Shown here: positions 11,301-23,300 of the stretch, piece after piece
Numbering within the stretch: position 1 is the first letter of the stretch
Layout of the letters: each line of letters opens with the position of its first letter
From: Saccoglossus kowalevskii
Lineage: Eukaryota; Hemichordata; Enteropneusta; Harrimaniidae
Assembly (NCBI RefSeq): GCF_000003605.2
Contig: NW_003141317.1
Coordinates: 265,191-293,264 of the forward strand
Direction: 5' to 3'
Length of the DNA: 28,074 bases
Made by a program: the position numbers and the translations under genes
The notes under the pieces: model-generated
The model's input: the letters and a program-made list of their open reading frames with translations, nothing else
Databases searched by the model: none
Told to the model about the DNA's origin: nothing

Positions 11301-14300
11301 TCTGAAACCACAGTAAGCTAAGTACACCTCAACTCACCTTCTGTAAAAACACAGTAAGCTAAGTACACCTCAACTCGCCTTCTCTGAAACAACAGTAAGC
11401 TAAGTACACCTCAACTCACCTTTTCTGAAACAACAGTAAGCTAAGTACACCTCAACTCACCTTCTCTGAAACCACAGTAAGCTAAGTACTCCTCAACTCA
11501 CCTTCTCTGAAACAACAGTAAGCTAAGTACACTTCAACTCACCTTCTCTGAAACAACAGTAAGCTAAGTACACCTCAACTCACCTTCCCTGAAACCACAG
11601 TAAGCTAAGTACACCTCAACTCACCTTCTTTTAAACCACAGTAAGCGAAGTACACCTCAACTCACCTTCTCTGAAACAACAGTAAGCTAAGTACACTTCA
11701 ACTCACCTTCTCTGAAACAACAGTAAGCTAAGTACACCTCAACTCACCTTCCCTGAAACCACAGTAAGCTAAGTACACCTCAACTCACATTCTTTTAAAC
11801 CACAGTAAGCGAAGTACACCTCAACTCACCTTCTCTGAAACAGTAAGCTATGTACACCTCAACTCACCTTCTCTGAAACCACAGTAAGCTAAGTACACCT
11901 CAACTCACCTTCTCTGAAACCACAGTAAGCTAAGTACACCTCAATTCACCTTCTCTGAAACCACAGTAAGCTAAGTACACCTCAACTCACCTTCTCTAAA
12001 AACACAGTAAGCTAAGTACACCTCAACTTGCCTTCTCTGAAACAACAGTAAGCTAAGTACACCTCAACTCACCTTTTCTGAAACAACAGTAAGCTAAGTA
12101 CACCTCAACTCACCTTCTCTGAAACCACAGTAAGCTAAGTACTTCTCAACTCACCTTCTCTCAAACAGTAAGCTAAGTACACTTCAACTCACCTTCTCTG
12201 AAACAACAGTAAGCTAAGTACACCTCAACTCACCTTCCCTGAAACCACAGTAAGCTAAGTACACCTCAACTCACCTTCTTTTAAACCACAGTAAGCGAAG
12301 TACATTTCAACTCACCTTCTCTGAAACAACAGTAAGCTATGTACACCTCAACTCACCTTCTCTGAAACCACAGTAAGCTAAGTACACCTCAATTCACCTT
12401 CTCTGAAACCACAGTAAGCTAAGTACACCTCAACTCACCTGCTCTGAAACCACAGTAAGCTAAGTACACCTCAACTCACCTTCTCTGAAACCACAGTAAG
12501 CTAAGTACACCTCAACTCACCTTCTCTGAAACCACAGTAAGCTAAGTACACCTCAATTCACCTTCTCTTAAACCACAGTAAGCTAAGTACACCTCAACTC
12601 ACCTTCTCTGAAACCACAGTAGACTAAGTACACCTCAACTCACCTTCTCTGAAACCACAGTAAGCTAAGTACACCTCAACTCACCTTCTCTGAAACCACA
12701 GTAAACTAAGTACACCTCAATTCACCTTCTCTAAAAACACAGTAAGCTAAGTACACCTCAACTCACCTTCTCTGAAACCACAGTAAACTAAGAACACCTC
12801 CAAGTCCCATTTCTTCTTTGAACACTTCAGTGATAGGCATACCAGCATAAACCAGTTCTTGACCTCTCTCATCACAGATACTAGTCATGAAAGAAGCAGG
12901 CTTGCGAATCAAACCAAGTTCCTGATAAATGGAATAATATGTTAATGAGTAGAACCCGATAAAAAATACAAGGCATAAATTCATGAATGTACCTTTATTG
13001 TGAACTTACAAAAGTAGATTTATGCTGTGGATACATATAACAATAGACACAAGTCCAATATATATAGGAACATAACATGGTCTACACTAAATCTGTGCAT
13101 CAGGTCGAGTTTCACTGAACCTATGCCAGATCATGACAGTCATTTTCACATCAGGTACTTCCACGACAAAAAAATTATAATTTCACATCTGTAAATTTTA
13201 AATATCACACGCTATTCTTAATTAATATCTGGTGGAACTAAAATTTGTTTATTGTGTCTCAAAAGAGACACTGTTGAAATATAATAGGTTTATTATTAGA
13301 CAATGCAAGAAGAATACAAGAATGTGCCTGATTGGCTAGAAAACCCTAATAACTAATAGTCTGACCAATCAGAGAGCAACTTGGTTTTTGTATGTATCAA
13401 ACTCTGCCTTGTTTATATGATTCTACTCAATTGCATTTATGGTACATTTTATTTTTATATGTGAAATATTATTTTAAGGCAACAACAATTATGCTGACAG
13501 AAAAACTGCAGCAATTCTTATGTATCTGAAAAGATAGAGTGACCGAATAAACCTTTTAGAGCCAACATTTTTCCCACCAACATTTTTTTTGTTTTTTGAT
13601 CATTTTCGAGCGAATGGACATAACCTGGGAGGTACAAGAGTTGAATATTTTGGAAACTTTCTGTGAATCATGCAACATATTATTTTGAAAGTAGTGAGAA
13701 AAGATGACTTTGGCACATGAGAGGATAATTACTGTGCTTTATGAAACATTGGAGATCTATAGTGAGGCTCCAGTCAAAGTCAAGGCTACTTTACTAATTT
13801 TTCCCTCTAAAGTTTTAACAGCATTTTGCACAATTTTTATGTGTTATTTGTTGATTTATTTGTTGATTTATTTGTTGATTTATTTGTTGATTTTGGATTC
13901 AAAGGAGATAATTCCCCATTATTTGCATGTTTAGATCAAAATGTTCTAAAAATCTAGACAAAATATGCCCGTTTATTAGGTGATAAACTTTACTGCATAT
14001 TACATACCCTTGCCCATGCATAATCCATCGGCACTGTGGGAGGTGGAACTTCTTCCTCCGGTATAATAACACCTTTCATAACAAGTTGTTCATATACTTC
14101 CCTAATAAAATAGATACACAATATATATAACGAAACTATAAAGACCGACACCGACTTTTCAACAGAATTCAATTTAAGCTGCTCACTGGAAATATTTAAG
14201 TACACAACTTATTTTGATAGTATGACTATACTTGCATAGCTGGCAATTCATTAAAACATTTTTCTGTTATTTTGTGGTTCAATAATAGATACTATACACA

Positions 14301-17300
14301 TGAATTATCATAAATTAAAAATATACAAAATAAACAGTATTTGTGAGATGAAAAATCAAAACCACTAATACACAAGTGCAGTCATTTTTATTATGCATAC
14401 TAAAACAACCAGGGCATACGCATATTAAAGAATTTCATTAATTTATCGAACGAAGACATGTGCTACAAGAACTCAGTTCATTATAAATCATAGTATCAAT
14501 GTATCTATTATTATATTATACCAGTATATTGATGGTGTTAATCCATTGATTTGATTGGTCCAAACACAAAATTTGCATATGCAATCCATGGTATATTGGC
14601 TGATAATGCACGGCTAAACCAAGTGGCCCTGGAACATGAATTGACTACAGGTTTAATACGAAAATGCATAAAACCGGTATTATTTGATTTTTAGGTAAAT
14701 ATAGTGGTTGAATTTTAGAAGAATATTGAAAAAAAAACTGAATTAAAAACATCTGAAAAGTTATATAACTATAATATTGCTTTTTGTTAATGGTGGGATC
14801 CAAGTTGTGAGCGTCGGTCGTTGGGTGATTGTCGTTCGCCACACAAACCTAAACCACCGTTCCTTAACACCGTGAGGTGCCGACACGAACGCCAGAATGC
14901 TATGTTCTCAATGTTGTTACTTTGAGATGGATTGCGAACTTCCAACAAAGAAAACATGATCTTTAAGTACAAGATATAATTGAGGGATTTAATGACATAA
15001 AAATGCAAAAAAACTATGAGTCACAGGCGAAAATGTATGCCAGTTTGCCACTAATAACAACCGGTGTTCGGTAGCGGCAGCTGACAAAATTGCAGTGCAN
15101 NNNNNNNNNNNNNNNNNNNNNNNNNNNNNNNNNNNNNNNNNNNNNNNNNNNNNNNNNNNNNNNNNNNNNNNNNNNNNNNNNNNNNNNNNNNNNNNNNNNN
15201 NNNNNNNNNNNNNNNNNNNNNNNNNNNNNNNNNNNNNNNNNNNNNNNNNNNNNNNNNNNNNNNNNNNNNNNNNNNNNNNNNNNNNNNNNNNNNNNNNNNN
15301 NNNNNNNNNNNNNNNNNNNNNNNNNNNNNNNNNNNNNNNNNNNNNNNNNNNNNNNNNNNNNNNNNNNNNNNNNNNNNNNNNNNNNNNNNNNNNNNNNNNN
15401 NNNNNNNNNNNNNNNNNNNNNNNNNNNNNNNNNNNNNNNNNNNNNNNNNNCCCGCTGAACGTCAAATATACACAGTTACAAGTAGTATGATGAGTCACAA
15501 AACCGGTTTATTTCACAACTGTACTTTCAATGGGCAAATTACAGTCCAAATTGTACAAAAACCGGAATGAAAACGTGGAAAATCCGTTGTTTTAATGATC
15601 CAAACTGTACACGACCCTGTATTTCAAATCGCGTTGTGTGTCAGTAAAAGGTCAGAAAGGTCATCCTTTGTTATGCTAATTTGTGTGTTTACGCTGCTCT
15701 ATTCAACGTGGATGTTTTTTTTTTTCATGTGGAATAAAAATTAGTTTGTATTCAATTTGAAGTGTTGCGCATGCAATTTTTGTATGCATTCAGCGTACAA
15801 CTACATACTATTCTTATAAATATTCATGTTCAAGGGCCATAATCATGATCTTTTAGTAGATGAAAGTAAACTCTTTTTTTACAAGTTTTATCGAATTGTC
15901 AATATACTGGTATAATATAATAGCAATAACCCCCACCAAAGTTGGGTATACCACTTGATATTGCACAATTCACTCCATATATGCACTCGCCTGCGGCTCG
16001 TGCATATATGTCGTGAATTGTGCAATATCTCGTGGTATACCCGCCTTTGGCGGGGGTTATTGCTTAAATATACTGTATCTATGGTAACAAGAATACTAAG
16101 AAATTCCATGACTGTATTGCAACTTTAATATGCTCATCTTATTTTGCAGAAAAAATAACCATTCTATTATATTTATTTGCATACAGTTTCCTTACTTTAT
16201 TTTATCACCGATGTCATCAAAGCTATTTGGTACATAAGCACCTGCTACAGCCAGTGCTTTATTCTTAGCCCGGGCAGTTTCAGCTTCGGCTTGGGCACAT
16301 GCACCAGCATGGCCAAACTGAACCTGATAAAGAAAATAAGAGACTTTTAATATAGATCTGAATACTAGCTACAGTACATGAACTTAATGTAAGCAACAGC
16401 AAAGCAATGAAGACATTATACTGTCAACAAAAAGTTTGATTCAGAATTTTCCTTTTTATTAAATCATTCTCCATCAATTCAATGTTGCCATGACGACCAA
16501 TACTTTCATCATGTATCCCATAACTTTAAGGTTTATTTTAAATGTAAGTAACAATGTTTATTATTTTTTTTTTTCTCACTATGTTGTCATGACAATTGTA
16601 TTACCAAAATATAACATTTTTTCTATCACCTATACATTGCCATGGAAACCTTAAGAAAGTTCAAATTTCTGTAAATTCATGTCCTCACCTCTGATGTAAA
16701 CATAGTAGCACATGTTCCGATGCACCATGCAACAATTGGTTTTGTGATTCGCCCATTCTCAATTTGAGAACAGATTTCATATTCTTCAACACCACCCACC
16801 TGTATTGAAATTAACAATTATTACAAAAGATTTTAACGAAGTCTAATCTTTCTTGTTAATAGATATATGTATGTAGGCTAAATACGCAATAAAGTTATTA
16901 TTGTTAATACCTGTTATGTACCAAATGTACCTGGGAAATTTCCAATCAACATTTAGGTATCGTTTATTTATTGTTATTTGCAACTGGAAAATTGGATCCA
17001 TCAACGACAGACAATCAGTACTATGAATAGTTCATCTCATCAGAGCTAATAAAACTAAAAGCTAAGTTTTTTGTAAATATTTTGACAATCTGCCCATCTG
17101 ACACAATTACTTACTTCTCCGAGTAAAACAATCATTTTGATGTTATGGTCGTCTTGGTAACGCAGCACATGGTCAATGAAAACTGTCCCTGGATATCTGA
17201 AATTAAAGGAAATGATCTGTTGTGCATTCAGGTTTCTTTAAAAAGGTATAGAGAAACAATATATTTCACATGAATTAACATCAAGAAAATAAATTGAAAC

Positions 17301-20300
17301 AAACCAACTTAAAGTCATACAACCGAAACACATTTTAGTAAATATTGAAAATGATCGATATTTTGCATGATATACTTTAAGAACCGAGAACATTGACAGT
17401 CAAAGGGGGACTAGTTCAAAGCCAAGAAGCTTAGGCCCCCTCAGGCAAGTAAAAGTCCAAATTTACGGAGAGCCAATTTCATTTTCTGATTGTACAGCTG
17501 TTTATATTGGAATTGATTTTTTTTGGAGTTCCTTCACTATAAATATAAACCAAAAATTACACACTCGTAATCTGTTTAGTTGCATGAGGATATACTAGTA
17601 TATGGGTAACAATGACCACCATGAGGCACAGACAGAAATGAAAGCTGACACTAGAGGGCGCTCTAATTTAATTTCAGTTTTAATAACTTTTATTTTATGA
17701 TGAAAAAATGATCTGAGATAAAAACCTGTAATCGTTATTAATTCTGAATATAGTCCAAATCTAGCATCATAATTTGTGAGAAACATAAACAAATGTTGAA
17801 AAGGTAAAATAACTCATTGTTAATGACAGTCTCCATTGCAATCGAGGGAAGTGTTATTCATGTCTATGATAAAGGAATAAGACCAAAAAAAAAGATGGCT
17901 GAAAGTATGTTTTTTATCTTATCATAATTGTTATGGACATATATTGCTACCTGCATAATATATGCAATCAAATTGGATGTGCAAATCACTGGTCACGTGA
18001 CCGGGTAAATTGTTTCTGAATGAATGTGCAGTGTATGGTCATTAATTGAGAGTGAATAAATAGCCTAATCTAGCATCAACAAAAATCAGATTTATTACAT
18101 TTGCAATCTAATATATGGTCAAACATGTTTTCATGGTGAGAAATTAAGGCATTATACAATGAGAATGAAGCACAAGTCATTAATGCGTACCAAGTGACTA
18201 ACATATACCGGTATTGTATCTTTTACTAGTACCGGTAGCTTTGCGATGATTGGCTTTTGTAGTGAGTGGCAGAATCTTGTTTTTCCATTGGAGTTGAGAA
18301 TTTTTAAAACTGATGCTTCAGCAATATTAGGGATTGTCAACTTGCCCATAGGGGCTACAGGTTTTAAATTTTTTTTACATTTCCATGTATACATGTACCA
18401 TATTATCTTTTGCTTACTTATTTGACTACACTGTGTACTGTGTTTCCAGTCCTCGTATATACTGTGTTCTCCAGAAATAAATATCTGATTATTCAGAAAC
18501 ATAAAATTGTAATGTGAATTTAATGCTGTATGGTGACCCCATTTTCAGACTCACTTATCTTATACTACATATCAATGTTGATTTTTTTTTTTATTTATTA
18601 TTTTTTTTTTCATTATTTTTATTCTATAACTATGAACATTTAATAGGTGTGTACTATGATGTATGTGACAAAAATATACGACTATACATGGGCATCAGAG
18701 ATACAGTAGTTATGACCAAAACAGAAGATTACCAGCAGTAGACAATCTTTGATTCGTTCATAAAACAAATCATAGTGCATATGTATTCCTACAAGTCAGA
18801 CGACCATCTTTAATCAAATCATAAAATGAACATTATCTATTTATGACACATTTGCCGAATATCAATGAAAATCGTAGCGATGAAAGACATATAATAGTAG
18901 TATTGTCAAAAAAGGAAATGGCTGTTATTTTGGTCCAAATGTGAAACAAATCATCATGGACTTGTTTTTCAACATGGACATACCAACATGTATGTACCAA
19001 ATATGAACAAAAATGGCTGCCAGTCAGGCATTTTAGATCAGATCTCTAAACCACTGCATGTGCATATGTCCCACATAAAGTACTAGACACATGCAATGAA
19101 TGAACAGATTCAGTCCAGAGAGTTCTGAAACATGACACACGGATAGACGGGACGGACAGTCCCCGTTTTTGAAATTCCTTCAAACAGGAACTATTTAAAA
19201 AATGTTTACTACTGTCAATACACAAACTTGTAACAGGTCATTAACAGTGATAATACCCTAAGGTGTATAACTTACCTATCACCTCCAATAGCAACACCTT
19301 CATACACACCATTGGTATTTCTAGATATAATGTTATTCAATTCATTAGACATTCCGCCTGATCTGGACACGTACGCGACACTGCCGGGGCGGTATAGTTT
19401 AGAAGACAGAATATTATCAAGCATACCACCAGTGTTACCTATCTTGAAGCATCCTGGTTTGATTCCACCAACCTGTCCAAAAAAAAGAATAATGTTTGTA
19501 TCAGCGGAAGAATACGTAATGTGCCTAAAAAGTAGGTGAGTAATACACGTGTAAAGAGGTCACACAATCCTAGTAATTGATTCCATGGTTTCATTTTCAG
19601 GTGTCTGTTCTGGTGATTTACAGTCAGTGGTAAATAAACCTTAGATACAAAATGACCACTAAGATCTCATTGTGAGCGAGAGATCTACATGACTTGTATT
19701 TTCCCCTCAAATAGGTAGCTTGCTCCCCCATCATCACATCTACTCTTCTATGTAACCATGGTATTTTGAACAGTAGACACAATAAATGAGAGAATAGAAA
19801 ACTATTTGAAGGGCAAAAAACAAGTCTTGTGGCATAATATTCAAATTTTTGAAATTTTTAATACGATCTTATTTTTGCTTGGTGACCAGAACATCAATGA
19901 ATATAACAGTAGTTAGTGATTTTACAGGGGTGAATCAAAGAGATGTTCATTGGGTTTGGAAAGATTTGTATAAATTTTTAACGTATTTTCTGGTTTATTT
20001 TTACCTTTTTAACAAAGAGACAAACTAAAATTCTGGATCTGCCCTTGTGACATAATTCAGATGGACAGATAAAACAAATTTCTGAAGCTGACCCATGTTT
20101 TTTAACATAGCTTCTAAAAAACGTACACACATCAACCCAAAGCCATAGGATTTTCAGCATATATAGTGGGAAATTGGATTTATTCAAACAATAAATTACA
20201 GAAAACTTGAGATTAGTTGTATACTCACAGTGGCAGGTCCAATAATGCTCACATTCTTCTCTTTTGCTATCTTATTCAATAATCTGGTTTTGTTTTCTGG

Positions 20301-23300
20301 GATTCCTTCGGCAATATTGGTAATTGATCGAATCTACAGAGGGAAAATTACAAACTTTCAAGATACTAGTATACAGTTCCAATTATTCAGCTAAACATCT
20401 TACAGTCATGAAGCTGAAGACAGAAATGAAGTAACAAACTGCACGCACCTGTGGAAATTGCATCGCTTCTACCGTACTCTCGTACGCAGATCTTAACGAG
20501 GCAAAGTTTATCATAGTGTCAACTCCTGGGTGGTTCTTGATGGCATTTGCCATACTCTTGTACAGGGGAATAAGTATCTCCTTGTGGCCCCAGTAAAACT
20601 TTTGTTTATGATCACCGCTGATAATATAATAAAGTATGTAATATTATTTAAAGTGACACAGTTGCTATGCTGTATTTTGCTTGATATGGGTCCCATGTTA
20701 CATATAAGATGCATGTAAAATATTATGTTTGTTTACATGAAATTTGAATATGCATGCAATGACTGGTGGCTGTTTTAAGGTCATCTGTCAGTCAGATAGG
20801 AAAATATTATATTTTCATATAAAATCACTTCTTCAATGAATTAGAAAGTAAATCTTGTGAAAAAAAAGACAATTTTACTATATATATGGACTCAACACCT
20901 TTTACTAACTTCTTACAATTTCAAACTACACTTAATGATAACTTAAGTTTTACCAGTTCTAAACTAAAACATTTGTACATGTGTAAAATTTATTTATGAT
21001 ACCTGCTAAACAAAACTACAATATTTCATGAGATCGAGACGGTACCAGTTTTAAAAATCAATTTAGAAAGAAATTACCTGAATGGGTAAACCATGCAAAC
21101 AACCGAGGGTTTTGACCTTTGACATACATAGTCGAAATCCAACATCCCTTGTACAGCACGCGGTTGCATTCCCCAAACCATAGCCTGGGTAGAAATTAAG
21201 AACAAAGTTGTGTCTTACATAGATCATGCAAAATGCCAATATAAATGTAAACATACTTTGGCTGGTGATGATGGCAATATATCATCTTTGCTTTCATATT
21301 TCAAATATGACATACGAGCCAAAAATTTGACTTTATGTGGGATTAATTTATTGAACCATTTTTTTGTTTACAGATAATTTACATGTGTATTTACATAAGT
21401 GCATTGGCTTCCAATAAAATGTCTTCAGTTACGAAAAGAGAAAGATTGAAGAAGATTATGTTGTTTGAAAATCTTAATCCAACATCATTTTTTATTATTT
21501 TATTAAATTTGCATATATATCAGAACACGCACAGGTATTCACCATCTACAAAATTACTGCAGGCTACAGTAATTTGCAAAGCACATTATCTTATTTATTC
21601 ATAAATGTGAGACAGTTATATAAAAACTATGACTTGAATAATTAAACAATTTATGGATTCTTCAAGCATGCGCTTAGAACTCAACTTTCATTAATAATGT
21701 GCATTAACCCAACTGTAAGCTTCATGGATTTTCAATGCATTCACTTAGAACTAATAGTAACTATCCTAATGCATCATGGGATTGTCTACATACCTTTGTA
21801 TGTTTTGAAAAAAGAGGCTTCTCACCATCGCCACCAGCTGCTGCTGCCGCTGTCGCTGTTTGCGTGGGTGATTTGGATTCTTCACTTGCTGCAGTCAGAG
21901 ATGATGTCCTACTGTGTGATGGAGTTACCTTTGACGACTGTGAACCAAAAAGTCAAAACATCAGCCAAATGTGTAATTTTTTTGGTTGGGAGGGGGGCAC
22001 GGTCTTGCCACCCACACATCAAAAATGGCATATATTAATTATACAGAATAGTAAAATTTGAAGATTGTTTTTAAGGTTACCACGGCCAGAAATATTTTTC
22101 TTACATCAATTAAGTGGTACCAGTGAGTTAAATTGTTTATTTTATTTTTATACATATATTGCTCTTGTCCAAGTGTTTATAAATAGCCTATCAATCTATG
22201 AAGATATTTTATTTATTCATATTTTTGACAGATTCACTTTTACGATGACCCATTTCATTACTTGTATGCAAGGATAAATGGTGATCTGTGTATTAGCGAT
22301 CATTGCACACAAAGCAGAAGAGCTTGAATTGGTAGGCATGCTGAAACACAACAATTCCGTCTATGCACATATGGTATTTAGGGTTATTTAAAATTGAAAA
22401 ACAAAACTTTTAATGAAAGGTCTTTTTTTTCCAAAATGATAAGATAAATGCAAAGGAGAATTATTTTTCAATCTCAATATTACAATTTGTTGGTGAATCT
22501 TTGAGACAAAAAACTTTGTGGTGAATTTGTATCCCATCAAATATTTGAAATCACAAATAACAATAACTGCCTTTTTTTTTTTAAATCCTACTTATGCAGA
22601 GACTTTCCAAAAAGGGTTACAATATTTGCTCTATTAGAAACACATCTGCAAAAGTATTGTATGAGGAATTATTGAAAATGTGATTTATTTTTATCATAGC
22701 TGCAACTGTAATTTACAAGAATGTAATATTAGAAATAAAGTATAGGAATTTAAAGGTAAAATTGCAGAAAACATGAAAGCAGAAAACGCAGACTTGATAT
22801 TATCTGATAGCACTTGACAGATATTATCTTATGAAAATACTCGTCAGTGCTATCATGCCCAAAACATTGTTTACTATATAATGTGATATTTTGGAGACTA
22901 CTTTAATCAATGCGTCGGAATCAGCTTTCTTTTTTTACAAAACCACCGCTGTTTTTACACAAAACTAATTTTTATTCAAAATAACACCACTATGTTTACT
23001 TAGTAATCACGTGACTAATTTGTGGTACATGTCGCAGATAATTTTTTTCAAAAAGCCAGGAACAAAGGTTTCAAGAAAATATATAATTTGCTATGCTTCA
23101 AAACACTTTTCCCCATGAAAAAAGTTTTTACTTTTTAGAGCATGATAACTCTACCGCATCCTTAATATGTCGAAAGTCTAATAAACAATGAGTAAAGCTC
23201 TCTCCCCAAGAAGCTCTCTAGTATAGTCTCCTGGATTGCTTCAGCACATCACACGATATATTTTGAAGAAAAAAATCAATATTTTTACGGCTATATTATG

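Larger units (their letters stand above)
14102..16195. other. ACLY intron (2094 nt) with assembly gap and foldback
   Basis: Contains 351 N (15100-15450) and a 141-bp foldback (15923-16063). The rest shows nothing recognisable. The true intron length is unknown because the gap size may be an estimate. Confidence 0.7.
17197..19275. other. ACLY intron (2079 nt)
   Basis: It holds a CTCF-like motif (17648-17659), a palindromic E-box (17991-18002) and long T runs (about 18580-18612). A 116-codon minus frame (18152-18502) has no family resemblance and no splice support; I treat it as chance. Confidence 0.5.

Noticed and set aside
10786-12790. CRISPR array interpretation of the regular ~41-bp repeats
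   Set aside because: The units are directly contiguous without unique spacers, the locus is an animal gene intron, and the unit derives from the adjacent exon.
14989-15498. Long open frames at the middle of the window
   Set aside because: They run through the block of N; purely an artefact of the gap.
18152-18502. 116-codon minus-strand frame in an ACLY intron
   Set aside because: No similarity to ACLY, no matching phase for an extra exon (neighbouring exons join perfectly without it), no other family recognised.
21735-22061. Two plus-strand frames of 108-113 codons opposite the linker exon
   Set aside because: Antisense shadow of the ACLY linker exon, whose GCN tract keeps other frames open.
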